The notes below the pieces were generated by a model, which saw only the letters and a program-made list of their open reading frames with translations, made no database searches and was not told the origin of the DNA. Positions 1 through 11,759 of a stretch of 64,000 nt of DNA are shown one piece after another. Position numbers and translations under genes: made by a program. Location: assembly GCF_050947875.1 (NCBI RefSeq), contig NC_134573.1:50208115-50272114 (forward strand), given 5' to 3'. The DNA is from Dermacentor variabilis. Taxonomy: Eukaryota; Arthropoda; Arachnida; Ixodida; Ixodidae. Positions within the stretch are counted from its first letter, which is position 1. Each line of letters opens with the position of its first letter.

Positions 1-1063
1 CTATTCTATTTTTTTCTCCGTTCGCCGGGGTGTAAGAATAGGGCGGATGCTGACGTGTCGGACCTAGCTCCTCTTGGCTTGCACTTTGGGCCGGATTGGT
101 TAAGTACCGGGTAGTTTTAGTTAGTTTATTGATTGCTGCGTTTACCTCTCTTTTTTTGTAATTTTAGGTTGAAGCAGTCATCTTTCCTCCTTTTGTTGTA
201 TTGGAGATCACACTGATGTCCAGGAATTGTGCTGGACAGTGTAGTTGCTCTTGGACAGCCATTCTTCAAAATTATGAGCTACCTCTTGACCTCTTTGTCC
301 GTAGCGTAGTGAGCAGCATTCCCGTCACGCTGGTGGCTCTGGGTGGACACTCGATCAGGTTCTCCAACCCTAAATCTCTCCAAGAACTACATGCGGTCAC
401 TCCTAAGTATCAGACATATTCACCTTTAGTGGACCCGTACCAACTAGTGCCCCAAGCGGCCCCGGCACGAAGCTAGCGCGTTTTCAATGGAACAAGCGGG
501 TTTTTCGCGAATAACAAAAGCTGCAGGTCAATTATTGAAAAAGGCAGGTGACAGACGTGTTCTGAAAGACAATCCACACGAGCCAAATACAGTGATCACG
601 CTATGGAACGTAAGAATTTTGTTCCCACAGCGGTTAAAGATTTAGCAATGGAAGCCTATGGAAACGACAAAAATTTGTACTGGATTTTCGAGGGAATACC
701 GTAGCCTGTGATTAGACTACGGCGTCTATCGTAATACCCAGTGCAGCGTATGTAGTCCGGAGACTCAGCTTTCGATTGATGCCTATCTCGACTCTCCACA
801 CATGGCGTAACACTGTTCCCAAAAGGGTTTTTTGTAACACTGTCGTGAAAATTCACGTGGTATATATAGAAACATGATCGTACCACTGGGCGAAGCCTCG
901 GAAGCCGTGGCCGACGTCTGAGAGGCGAACCGGCGATACAGCACCTACGCTGCAAGGTTCGGACCCTGCACAGGGTGGCTCCGGCATCAACGATGGCGTC
1001 TAGCCACGCGCTAGACGCGGAGGGTAAGCACCATGCTCTCGGCCTTTTCACTTCCTTTCGAAA
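1..1063. other. No gene recognised; flank of a decayed LINE
   Basis: I see no recognisable gene here. A short plus-strand frame starts at the ATG at 487 and runs about 50 codons to a stop near 642. It is lysine/arginine rich and could be a remnant of a LINE first ORF, but nothing in it is diagnostic. The open minus frame across 656-1186 has no recognisable motif and runs antisense into the LINE endonuclease region, so I treat it as chance. Confidence 0.4.
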
Positions 1064-4000
1064 ATGGGTCCAGCATCTCCGTTGAAGGTAGCTACACTTA
1101 ATGTCAGGGGCTTGGCAGGAAAGAAAGTCAGGTGTATCGGCTTTTAGCGGAGCACGACATTGATATATTGGCCGTGCAGGAAACAAAAGTTGACGGTGAG
1201 GAAGAGACCGGGAGCATGATGCGACGTTTCACGTCTAGATTCTATGCTATTGTAAGCCATGCCATCGGCACATCTGCTGGTTGTGTCCTTTCTATTAAGA
1301 ATTTGCCGGCTCTGGTCGTGCATGCTGATTTCTCGTTCTTGTCAGGTCGGTGTGTTGCTGTCGATTTCACACTCAGCGATACAGAATGGGGTGTGTTTTA
1401 TGTTTGTACGCACCAAATGTTGTGGATGAAAGGGCCGATTTTTTTCGAAGCGTTGAGCAGCGTCTCAGTTTCGATAAACAGCTGATTATCATGGGCGACT
1501 TCAACTGTGTCCTGAGTGCTTGCGATAAGACTAGTGATCGGGGGTTCAGGGATGCAAGTACTGAGGTACTGTCGCAAATCATAGACAAATGGAACCTTGA
1601 GGTTGTGGCGGAGTGTATGCAAGGCGCGGGTGGTGTGAAGTACACACATTTCCAGTGTGCAAGTCATGCCCGTCTTGACCGCATTTATGTAACGCTGGAC
1701 GTGATTCTAAAATGCAACAGTTATCAAGTAGTGCCGGTGTCTTTCTCAGACCACTGTTTAGTAGAGTGCGGAATTGGGGCACAAAAACGTGGCAGTGCTT
1801 TTAGCTGGGAACTGTGGAAGATAAACAACAAGCTGATTAAAGACGATGCTTTCAACCGTGCGGGAATTGAAGAAATCGGCAAAAGTGAGCCGAATAAAGA
1901 ACTGAAAATATGGCAACAATGGGATCTTTGTAAGGAACAACTTAAAATGAAAGCAATAGAGTGGTCTTGTTCCATGGTGTACGAGGAGAAACTAAATGAA
2001 CGTAATCTAAGGTCTATGCTTGCAAAACTGCTCGAGGAAGAATGCGAAGCGCCTGGTAAATGGATAGATGACATTAGGAAAACGAAACAAAAAGTTGAAG
2101 TGATAGAAGGGGAGCGTTATCGCGGTGCGCTGAATCGGGCGAGAGCGGAACATGTAGCTGCTGGGGAGACGCCGTCTAAACGAGCCCTCGGGATTGAAAA
2201 AGCCCACGCTCGTCGAAATCACATAGACAACATAGAATGGGGAGGTGTCCTATCGGATGATAACGAACACATTAGGCGTGCATTTTTTCAGTACTATCAG
2301 GCGTTGTTCGCTTTACATGTTGCCGACACGAACACGTTTAAGGATAAGTTTCTTGGGGCACTGCCGCGACTCAGCGATGAGCAGAAGGATAGGTTAGAGC
2401 TGCCAATAAACGAATCAGAGGTAGAAACGGCAATAGACAATTTAAACCCTGGTAAATCGCCAGGACCGGACGGGTTAAGAGCGGCGTTTTACAAAGCTTT
2501 TAAGCGTGGAATCACGCCAATATTGACGGTCGTGTTTAATGAAGCTTACGAAATTAACGAATTGCCTCCGTCTTATGCAAGATCACACACTGTCTTAATC
2601 TCCAAAACTGACGAAGCAGAGAAGTTACGACAAGTAACAGCGTACCGGCCAATTGCACTCACAAATGTGGATTACAAAATTTATATGAAAGTTTTAGCGC
2701 GAAGATTACAGTCAGTAATCCAGGAAATCGTTGGACCGCATCAAACGTGCGGGATTAAGGGACGATCTATTACGACTAATATTCACACAGCAAGATGCGT
2801 GCTGGAGTGCTGCGATATTACAAATAGCCGCGTGGCCATCTTGCAACTAGACCTTGAAAAAGCTTTCGACTGTGTCGCGCATGAAATTTTGCTTTGCATA
2901 CTAGACCATGTTAATGTGGTTCTGTTATTCGCGAGGGTGTCGCCCTGGCGTATCGGATCTGCACGACGAAATTGATCGTTAACCAAAGTCTGGGGGCACC
3001 CATTAGCGTGCAGCGGTCGGTACGCCAGGGTTGTCCCCTTAGCCCTCTTTTGTTTTGCGTATACATAGAGGCGACGTGCTTAAACATCGTAAAAGAAAAG
3101 ACAATTCCTGGCTTTCGGTTGCAAGCAGAGGAAGTCAAGCTGTTGGCATATGCGGATGATGTGGCGGTTTTTCCAAACAATAGGGAAGGTGTAACTGAGG
3201 CTATTAAATGTGTAGAGAACTGCCAAGTCACAGGCAGCAGAGTGAACTTAGCAAAATCACTAGGGCTCTGGCACGGAGAATGGCAATCGACGCCCGACCG
3301 CTTTGCAAACGTGTCCTGGGTTACGGCGCCAATGAGGTAGTTGGGAGTACCTCTAGAATGCTATCGTGATAGCGCGACATATTGGACAGCGCAGACGCAT
3401 GATACACGAGGAAAGACGGAAAGGTGGAAAGGAACGAACTTTTTGATTTTTGCTAGAGCCAACGTGTGCAATCTGTTCTTTATTAGTAGGCTGTGGTATG
3501 TAATGCAGGTATTACATTGTGTAAGGCTCAATGTACAGAAGCTGCATCGAATTTTCGCCATTTTCGTGTGGGATACGCAATGGGAAAGGTGCAGCCGAAC
3601 GAATTTGTTCAAAGGAGTCAAGAATGGTGGATTGGGCCTGGGACACCTTTATTTTTTTTTTGCGGGAGATTGTGAACAGGTTTCTTTTCCTTCACGGCGT
3701 CAGCGATCCTTCTTTGCGCACCGTATGCCAAGCAAGGCTCGGGCGCGCGTTGCCAGACTTTGTTGTTTCAACCGAAACACTCACGGGAGGCATTTTCGGA
3801 TATTTTAGAGAAGCTGTCGCAAGTGTACGATTCCTTGCAACGAGGTTTTCAAATCAATATTTATCTACTGTCAAAAACAAAAAAAAAATTGTACAAGGAT
3901 TTGTGTGACGTTGTTTTGCCGGAGCCCATGTACAGAGCCTTGTACAGTGGAGGCCCTGGTAGGGACGTGTTAAAGGGAGTAAAGAAAATGCAAGTTGCGC

Positions 4001-4430
4001 CAGGGGTAAAGACATTTATTTAATTACACACTGGAATATTGCCAGTAAAAATGTTTTTCCAGGAAAAGGGCTTATTTCTTCCATGGGGATCTCACTGCCT
4101 TATCTGCAAACAACCAGAAACGATAGATCACGTTTTTCTTCATTGTTGGAGAGGCGTATTTTTTGGGGACGTACTACAAAGAACGTTAAAGAAACAATTT
4201 TCCCTCGACCCTCAGGGAATACGGTATCTACCCATTACTAACCAGGATGGTTTTCCGTTTCATTTAATAATGTTAATTGGCCTCCACAGTATTTGGCGCT
4301 CTTGAATGGCAGGATACTACTGCGATCCCGACGCACGACCAACGCGAGTTTATTTCCGTGAAACTGTGCATTGGTTTGTTGAGATTTTGAAGGCCGGTGG
4401 CGATATTCCCTAGTGGCTGTCAAGGGTGGA
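1064..4430 (+). pseudogene. EN-RT-zinc knuckle polyprotein of the L1/Tx1-like LINE (broken)
   Basis: The EN opens at 1064 (GPASPLKVATLNVRGL), shifts frame near 1128, continues as HDIDILAVQETKVDGEEE, and shifts again near 1430. The frame from about 1430 to 2975 holds the EN motifs MGDFN (near 1490), RLDRIYV and SDHCLVE, then the RT start. RT motif A (LDLEKAFD) lies at about 2847-2870. The frame breaks near 2975 and resumes as RQGCPLSPLLF (motif B) and LAYADDVAVF (catalytic YADD at about 3150-3161). A TAG stop lies at 3338-3340, and frame changes follow at about 3655 and 3800. The C-terminal C-x2-C...H-x4-C knuckle (CLICK...DHVFLHC) is at about 4096-4146. The last readable block ends WFVEILKAGGDIP-stop near 4413. 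Catalytic residues are present, so decay is by indels rather than loss of domains. Confidence 0.75.
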
Positions 4431-4590
4431 GCCATTGATGGCTCTAAATTAATTTTAATGTGGCGACGCCAGCCGCCTACCAGGCTGATTATGTCAATAC
4501 GACGTGGTCATTGTATCCTTTATATTTTGTTTTGTGTATTGCTATTGCTGTTCTTACTTTGTCAAAGTCAGGCAATAAAGAAAAACAAGG
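1064..4590 (+). mobile_element. Decayed L1/Tx1-like non-LTR retrotransposon
   Basis: The element encodes an apurinic-type endonuclease (EN), a reverse transcriptase (RT) and a C-terminal zinc knuckle, the order typical of L1/Tx1-group LINEs. The coding region starts at ATG 1064 with an EN opening motif (ATLNVRGL) and runs through four or more frames to about 4430. An AATAAAG signal near 4574 followed by an A-rich stretch probably marks the 3' end. The clade call rests on RT wording such as RPIALTNVDYKIYMKVLARRL and GIKGRSITTN, which resembles Tx1/L1 rather than the RTE, CR1 or I elements elsewhere in the window. I found no target-site duplication. The element is dead because of several frameshifts and stops. 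Confidence 0.75.
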
Positions 4591-4591
4591 A

Positions 4592-4670
4592 TGCCGTGCC
4601 CGAGTGGTAGAATCGCGCGCACCTTTAGTCCCGCGTCGCGGTGGCCGCGGTTCGATTCCCGCTTCGCCCC
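4592..4670 (+). repeat. tRNA-like sequence with A and B boxes (pseudo-tRNA or SINE head)
   Basis: TGCCCGAGTGG fits the Pol III A box and GGTTCGATTCC is an exact B box. The spacing suits a tRNA with an enlarged variable region. I could not fold convincing acceptor or T stems, so this is more likely a tRNA-derived repeat than a working tRNA gene. It directly follows the A-rich end of the LINE and is followed by a C-run and T-run. Confidence 0.35.
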
Positions 4671-4680
4671 CCCCCCCTTT

Positions 4681-5597
4681 TCTTTTTAGTGCTTGGCTTC
4701 TCAGGTTTATTGGCTGGGGCTGTTGGTGTCTTGTTTTCCTCAAGCACAGCGCAAGACTCAGCAATGAGTAGCCCAAATATAAATTTGAGAAAACGAAAAC
4801 AAATTCAGCAGTAGCTAGCTAAAGGTTTGTTTCGGTGGAGACCAGTGGCCAAGTCCAGATATGAAAGAGGATGGAGAAAAGTCGAGTCTTTCCACTTCAA
4901 CACTGGGAAGCACAACTCCCATAAATAAGTGTGACTCGTATTTAATCTACTTCTTTAAAGGAGATTACTAACCTGCATTGGGAAGTGTTCACTTCAACAA
5001 ACACAGCATTAGGCAAGCTTCATATGCATATTTCACCAGCTACTGCATCATTGTTTCGCATTACGAGTGAAACTGCAATTTTCTTTATGTCACAACTTGG
5101 CCAATTTTGTGTTTTGCAGTAGGATGTTAGCAGTGCTATTAAGGCACTTAAATGCTCATTAAAAGTAGTAGAGAAAAAAATAAAAGTAGAAAAGCAGTGG
5201 GTGTCCGCCTACGACGCCCATCAAGTAAAGACAGAATAAAGAACCAACTTTGTTAAAGGTGCATGTGCGATATGATGACGCTGCCTGAAAGGGCGAACAC
5301 AGCGACGCTCCTGCACAGCGCCGGTTCGCAAATTGCATTGAATATTTCGCCACTTGAATAATTCGATCGTCAGCATCACTTGATAAATACGGGTCTGACA
5401 CTACCAGAGTTCACCGAGACCAAAAGCCGACATGCCACACCACTACTACTGTACGACTTTTCACCAACAAATACTGAACTCACTGCGGAGACATCAAACG
5501 ACCAGCGGTCAGCGTGGGCCGGAAATTCAACGCGCCACATGCCGCCATCATCTCTCAAAAGTCCCTAAACGATCCTGTCCCTATACCTAGGATCAAG
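4681..5597. other. Intergenic, nothing recognised
   Basis: This is AT-rich sequence without a supportable gene. The minus-strand frame at 5558-5376 (60 codons) has a protein-like composition but no motif I recognise and no convincing splice context. The stretch ends where the (TCA)n tail of the RTE element begins at about 5598. Confidence 0.4.
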
Positions 5598-7213
5598 TCA
5601 TCATCATCATCATCAGCAGCAGCAGCAGCCTGGTTGCGCCCACTGCAGGGCAAAGGCCTCTCCCATATTTCTCCAACAACCCCGGTCATGTACTTATTGT
5701 GGTCATGTCGTCCCTGCAAGCTTCTTAATCTCATCCGCCCACCTAACTTTCTGCCGCCCCCTGCTAAGCACCCTTCCCTTGGAATCCAGTCCGTAACCCT
5801 TAATGACCATCGGTTATCTTCCCTCCTCATTACATGTCCGGCCCATGCCCATTTGTTTTTCTTGATTTCAACTAAGATGTCATTAACTCGCGTTTGTTCC
5901 CTCACCCAATCTGCTCTTTTCTTATCCCTTAACGCTACACCCATCATTCTTTAGATAGCTCGTTGCGTCGTCCTCCATTTAAGTAGAACCCTTTTCGTAA
6001 GCCTCCAGGTTTCTGCCCCGTAGGTGAGTACTGGTAAGACACAGCTATTATACACTTTTCTCTTGAGAGATAATGGCAACCTGCTGTTCATGATCTGAAA
6101 ATGCCTGCCAAACGCACCCCAGCCCATTCTTATTCTTTTGATTATTTCCGTCTCATGATCCGGATCCGCCGTCACTACCTGCCCTAAGTCGATGTGTTCC
6201 CTTACCCCTTCCAGTTCCTCGCTACCTATTGTAAATTGCTGTTCTCTTCCGAGGCTCTTAAACATTACTTTAGTTTTCTGCAGATTAATTTTTAAACCCA
6301 CTCTTCTACTTTGCCTCTCCAGGTCAGTGAGCATGCATTGCAATTGGTCCCCTGAGTTACTAAGCAGGGCAATATCATCAGCGAATCGCAAGTTACTAAG
6401 GTATTCCCCGTTAACTTTTATCCCCAATTCTTCCCAATCCATGTCTCTGAATACCTCCTGTAAACACGCTGTGAATAGCATTGTAGAGATCGTATCTCCC
6501 TGCCTGACGCCTTTCTTTATTGGGATTTTGTTGCTTTCTTTATGGAGTACTACAGTAGCTGTGGAGCCGCTATATATATCTTTCAGTATTTTCACATACG
6601 GCTCGTCTACACCCTGATTCTGTGATGCCTCCATGACTGCTGAGGTTTCGACAGAATCAAATGCTTTCTCGTAATCAATGAAAGCTATATATAAGGGTTG
6701 GTTATATTCCGCACATTTCTCTATAACCTGACTGATAGTGTGAATATGGTCTATTGTTTAGTAGAGTTTACGGAATCCTGCTTGATCCTTTGCTATACAG
6801 AAGTCTAAGGTGTTCCTGATTCTATTTGTGATTACCTTAGTAAATACTTTGTAGGCAACGGACAGTAAGCTGATCGGTCTATAATTTTTCAAGTCTTTGG
6901 CGTCCCCTTTCTTATGGATTAGTATTATGTTAGCGTTCTTCCAAGATACCGGTACGCTCGAGGTCATGAGGCTTTGCGTATACAGGGTGGCCAGTTTCTC
7001 TAGAACAATCTGCCCACCATCCTTCAACACATCTGCTGTTACCTAATCCTCCCCAGCTGCCTTCCCCCCTTGCATAGCTCCCAAGGCTTTCTTTACTTCT
7101 TCCGGCGTTACCTGTGGGATTTCGAATTCCTCTAGACCATTCTTTCTTCCATTATGGCCGTGGATGCCACTGCTACTGTATAAATCTCTATAGAACTCCT
7201 CAGCCACTTGAAC
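5598..7213 (-). pseudogene. RTE LINE piece 3: reverse transcriptase and C-terminal domain
   Basis: Reading on the minus strand, this piece carries the RT start (YRPISLLSVAYK near 6880), motif B (KKGVRQGDTIS near 6500), the catalytic FADD at about 6385-6374, the thumb (PVLTYGAETWRLTKRVL near 6020), and the C-terminal RDKKRADWVREQTRVNDI block. It ends about 30 codons short of copies 2 and 3 because of late frame damage before the (TGA)n tail. A stop near 5949 separates the two long in-frame blocks, and the frame is lost between about 6640 and 6760. The family is EN-RT with no RNase H. This copy is inactive. Confidence 0.85.
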
Positions 7214-8722
7214 TTTGAACTCAACTCCTCGAAATAACGCATGACTTTGCTACAGTATTAACTCGAGACTTCAAGTTGACGCAATATTCATAGACTTTTT
7301 CAAAGCATTTGACAGGGTACCCCATCGAAAATTAATTGACAGACTTAAGAATATTGGGATTGACACTAACATAGTCCACTGGATAACCGCCTATCTCTCT
7401 AACCGCAGCCAGTACGTTAAAATAAATGGCACTGAATCTGAAGAGTTAGATGTCTACTCCGGTGTTCCACAGGGGTCTGTGCTGGGTCCGATTCTTTTTC
7501 TAATTTTTGTTAATGACATTCATTCTCAAGTTGAACCTGACGTAACTGTAAGGCTATCTGCAGATGACTGCGTCATCTACACAACAGTACGGACGATTAA
7601 CGACCAGATTCGACTTAATTCCTCCTTAACTAACATTGCCAGATGGTGTCAAGAATGGGGAATGGAAATTAACGTAGCAAGAACTTCATCCATGTATATA
7701 ACTCGAAAAAAAGGTACCCTTAAAATTTGCGTATCATCTAATGGGATTACATGTAACAGAAGCCGACACAGTTAAATACTTGGGTGTTACCATCACAAAC
7801 ACATTAAAATGGGACGTTCTCATTAAACAGACGTGCACAAAAGCATATAGACAGCTGGGATACCTTCGCACGAAACTTGCACTGGCACCTTCCAAAGTTA
7901 GGCTAGCAAGTTTTAAGGCCCTTTTAAGGCCAATCCTTGAATACGGCAGTATTATCTGGAATCCGCACCAAATCTACCTTCTTAATCAACTGGAGGGAAT
8001 TCAAAATAAAGCCCTCAGGTTTGTGCATTGGCAGTATTCACGTGACGTCAGCATAACCGCACTACGCAACCGGGCAAACATTCAAGCATTGGTAATTCGC
8101 CGACGCGTTGCGGCCTTAAAGTTTCTCTACCTTCTTTATCATGACAGCATTAATATAAGCAAACACGAGTGCCTAAAACCACCATACCAGCGCTCAGCCA
8201 GAACAAACCATGACAAGAGTATCAGGCCATATACCTCCCGCTGTAATACATTCAAGTATTCCTTCTTTCCGTCAGTCATAGAATTATGGAATAAACTGCC
8301 ACACGACATTCTGTCCTCGGAATCTGTTATCACATTTTCTGTCAAGATTGAAAATTTTTTTGATCAGCAGGTTGCGCCGTTGTAGAAAAAAAAAGGGGCT
8401 GCGCACGGAGTGTATGTTTCATGTGGATGCTGACCGCAGTTCTTGTAGTGTATGCTTTTACTGTGTATGCCGCTTGCAGTTATTCCGAAATCTGTTTATA
8501 ACGGGGGGGGGGGGGGGGGGCGCACCCTTTCTTGTACTGTTTAGTACAGGAACAGTCTGTACTGTTTTAGGACTTTCGTTTCTTTCATTTCTTATTTTCG
8601 GATCTTTTTTTTCTATTGCTGACAAACTGTACTTTTCGTTGTTGTTTTTCTTTGTTGTTCCCACTCCTGTAAGAGCCTGTAAAGGCTTACAGTATTAATA
8701 AAATAAATAAAATAAATAAATA
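7214..8722 (+). mobile_element. 5'-truncated CR1-like LINE inside the RTE element
   Basis: This insert begins just after the RTE bases CCACTTGAAC (7213) and ends in an (AAATA)n-type tail at about 8695-8722, before RTE sequence resumes with TATCTCATC. It holds only the last part of the RT and the 3' UTR, including a run of about 18 G near 8503. A copy of a similar family with the same kind of AATAAATA tail and a related GCCTGTAA stretch upstream of it is at 35710-37911. I see at most 3 bp (AAC) of target duplication. The clade (CR1/L2/Jockey group) is judged from RT wording only. Confidence 0.75.
7261..8385 (+). pseudogene. CR1-like reverse transcriptase, 5'-truncated and frameshifted
   Basis: Motif A (IDFFKAFDRVPHRKLIDRL) starts near 7289. 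Motif B reads SGVPQGSVLGPILFLIFVNDI. The catalytic motif is LSADDC at about 7557-7571, where the family usually has FADD, so the first position is altered but both Asp are kept. The thumb (KYLGVTITNTLKWD, LEYGSIIWNPHQ, IQNKALRFV) and C-terminal FKYSFFPSVIELWNKLP follow. The frame changes between about 7740 and 7775, so the protein is broken there. Everything upstream of motif A, including the endonuclease, is missing. Confidence 0.8.
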
Positions 8723-9510
8723 AACTATCTCATCTCTATTAGCAATGATATTGCCGGCTTTGTCTCTTAACGCATACATCTGATTCTTGCTTATACCTAG
8801 TTTATTCTTCACTGTTTTTAGGCTTCCTCCGTTCCTGAGAGCATGTTCAGTTCTATCCATATTATACTTCCTTATGTCAGCTGTCTTACTCTTATTGATT
8901 AACTTGGAAAGTTCTGCCAGTTCTATTCTAGCTGTAGGGTTAGAGGCTTTCACGCATTGGCGTTTCTTGATCAGATATTTCGTCTCCTGCGATAGCTTAC
9001 TCGTATGCGGTCTAACGGAGTTACCACCGACTTCTATTGCACACTCCTTAATGATACCCACAAGATTGTCGTTCATTGCTTCATCACTAAGGTCCTCTTC
9101 CTGAGTTAAAGCCGAATACCTGTTCCGTAGCTTGATCTGGAATTCCTCTATTTTCCCTCTTACCGTTAACTTATTGATCGGCTTCTTATGTACCAGTTTC
9201 TTCCGTTCCCTTCTCAGGTCTAGGCTAATTCGAGTTCTTACCATCCTATGGTCACTGCAGCGCACCTTGCTGAGCACGTCCACATCTTGTATGATGCCAG
9301 GGTTAGCGCAGAGTATGAAGTCTATTTCATTCCTAGTCTTGCCGTTCGGGCTCCTCCACGTCCACTTTCGGCTATCCCACTTGTGGAAGAAGGTATTCAT
9401 TATCCGCATATTATTCTGTTCCGCAAACTCTACTAATAATTCTCCCCTGCTATTCCTAGTGCCTATGCCATATTCCCCTACTGCTTTGTCTCCAGCCTGC
9501 TTCTTGCCTA
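8723..9510 (-). pseudogene. RTE LINE piece 2: endonuclease C-terminus and linker
   Basis: The minus-strand frame from 9409 begins at NNMRIMNTFF and contains the RTE signature WTWRSPNGKTRNEIDFILC, the endonuclease SDH-type motif (CSDHRMVRTRISL), and the lysine-rich linker (LRRERKKLVHKKPIN). It ends at RDEIV, exactly where the CR1-like LINE inserted. The matching resumption on the other side is the AAGTGGCTGAG equivalent at 7213. The 5' edge at 9509-9510 is the TA where the 9.5-kb element inserted; in the uninterrupted copies the next bases continue GCCAAGGTAGG on the coding strand. Confidence 0.85.
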
Positions 9511-9845
9511 CCCGTACAAAAATGACTGTTGATTAACCATTGATATATTGTTGGGGAATTGTTGAAACAACGGACTTCAACCAATTTTCAAGAGCAATTG
9601 AGTTCACTCAATCCTTGAACAACAAGATTACCGTTGAGTGTTCTCAATAAACAATTTATTGGGTAATTTGTGTTGATTTATCTAGTTGTTTTTTTGTTGT
9701 GTAGCAGTTGAGTCCAGTACAATAATTAGGACTCGCATATGAAGACATTCCAAACATTTATTGCGATGCGTTCCTACCTCATTCCTGTCACTTTGCGGCA
9801 GGTGGGTTCTTCTTTCGCCTCGCTTTCATTAAAAGAAAATAATGT

Positions 9846-9915
9846 GGGACCGATGGGGTGGAAACGAAGGTCGGCCGTCGAGCCCAGTACTCTAACCAAT
9901 TGACCACGAGCGCGC
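9846..9915 (-). repeat. tRNA-like stretch inside the 9.5-kb element
   Basis: The minus strand reads GTGGTCAATTGGTTAGAGTAC, which fits a tRNA D-arm and A box, followed by a weak B-box-like CCTTCGTTTCCACC. It may be a decayed tRNA or SINE head. The T arm is too poor to call a gene. Confidence 0.3.
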
Positions 9916-11229
9916 GCATACTCCTTTCATTCGAAAGCCAGTAAGCTCTGAAATGCTTGGCGCATGCGCGGCGTGCCACTTCCTGGTGCTGTCGCTACAG
10001 CTGGCGCTTTCAAGCGCCTATCTCCGGGACCGCCCCACTTTCGTAGCCATTTTCGCTACGTAAAAACTGCAACGTTAGACTAGATTCATGACCGCCAAAG
10101 TTCATAACGATTTATTTCTTCGCCGCTGTACAAATGCCATCGTCGTTTTAACGTACACTAGATGACATAACCATTGGTACGATCCGAAATGAGCACGTTT
10201 CGGGGAGCAGAAGAATGCGAAATTCACTTGCAAACACGGTGACTACGCGCATGTCGAGTTCCACAAAAGTAGACACGCCGGCAGCGCGGACGGCGATAAG
10301 ACAGGTGCCGACAAGCGACGACGCTACCTTCGAGCATCGGACGCGCTGTGGGAACCGTATGATGCAAGCGCGCACACGCTACAAACATACACGGGTGAGG
10401 TCTTCGAATTTCCTATGACGTACCCTCTGTCCGCAAAGCAAATATACTTTTTTTATCCAATGTGCGTGGTACTAGAGATCAAAGAACGAACGCGCTTTGA
10501 GATCGCAGCGCGCAGCCGCTATAACCATTGACTTCAAAGAGCTTCAGATTCAGCAATGGCCGCAACAGTATCACAGCTAATCGCTGTATCTGCGGCTGCT
10601 CCCGTCTCTCGCCTTGCAAGAAGCACGCGATTTATTTGAGCCTCGCCGAACTGTCGCCGTCTCATCTCACAAGAGTACAGGTCTCGTATGTTCAGTTAAG
10701 AACATCAAAGGGAAATGAAAGAAATACAGGTAACAGACTCTTATCACACCTTACTTGTCACCTCGTCATCTGCAAAGGCACTACAAACTATTTTAGAAGC
10801 TTTATTTTTGTAAAAGTAGCAAAACTAGTAGTAAGCTTTATTTCTCGGTGGCACGACAAACGTCAAGGTTGCGTTCGGGTGCGTATGTGTGCGCGCAAGC
10901 GAGTGCAACCGAGCTTCGTTTTGCGCACACTTTTGCAACAGTACACACGGTTTCCGCTAGTTTCGTAGTCGCATTTCTTGGTCGTAGTATTTATTGTTTA
11001 CGCTACAAATTAGGTTGTTCTTAAAAATTTATAAAGGTTAGGTAATCAAAAATTATTGCTAATTAATTAGCGGTTTTTAAGTGCCATTATGTTGTGTTTG
11101 AAAGGTTTTTATAACTGAATACGATAGTGAAGCTGTGAATGGCTTTCGGACTCAGTTATTCGGTTGCAGTTGTGTGTTGGTTCCCGCCTCGTGCTTCTTG
11201 ATGAAAGTATTTTTTTCGTTTCGGACATC

Positions 11230-11424
11230 ATGACGCACATTTTAGTGAAATGCTTTAACGACGATAAGTGGGACGTTTATCCGTTGAAGTGGTTGGCTCA
11301 CGCAGCTGCTAGTCTACTACTGATGTGCGAGCCTGGTTGTTTTGATGAGTTGCGCGGCAGAGGTCATGATGCCTGTTGGAGAGAAGGCACCCCGAAACAG
11401 TCGCAGTCGCACTTCTGAAGATAG
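11230..11424 (+). pseudogene. Candidate first exon of an unknown gene, possibly BEN-type N-terminus
   Basis: ATG at 11230 opens a frame reading MTHILVKCFNDDKWDVYPLKWL and later CFDELRGRGHDACWREG. This composition reminds me of the short N-terminal module seen ahead of BEN domains in arthropod proteins; this is weak recognition, not an identification. The frame meets a TGA at 11416-11418, a few bases before a strong splice donor, AG|GTAAGT, with GT at 11425. One upstream indel would remove the conflict, so I call it a broken exon. An arthropod initiator-like TCAGTT lies at about 11153. It sits inside the 9.5-kb TIR element and just upstream of the Penelope insertion, which would lie in the following intron. 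Confidence 0.3.
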
Positions 11425-11759
11425 GTAAGTAATCTCGTTTTCTTGGGCACTAGAACAACAGAAAGCTAAGCTAGTTGGTAAGGATTCATTATGCAAAATA
11501 GAAGTGAGGCGTGCAGACAGGACACAAGAGTAGAGAAGTAGACAACACGAACGCCAACTATCAACTGAAGGGAGCACAGAGGCGAAAAAAAGAAAGAAGA
11601 CACAAAACTCATCTGCGCCTGCTCAGGAATGGTAACACCACGTGTCAATCGGGTACACGTGCCGGTCTACGTGAGAGGTAACTGTTAAGGCACTTAATCT
11701 CTTCCTTATGTAAAGTAATCGAAGGCTGACTCACGCACGCACTTCCACCATTGTAGATA

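Noticed and set aside
656..1186. Minus-strand open frame of 176 codons
   Set aside because: No recognisable motif, Cys/Arg-rich composition, and it runs antisense to the start of the LINE endonuclease, so it is likely chance.
5577..5630. (TCA)n/(GCA)n run as an independent microsatellite locus
   Set aside because: It is the 3' tail of the RTE element on the minus strand, matching the (TGA)n ends of the other copies.
8503..8520. G-run of about 18 as a quadruplex regulatory site
   Set aside because: It lies in the 3' UTR of a dead CR1-like LINE and may vary by sequencing error. There is no functional context.
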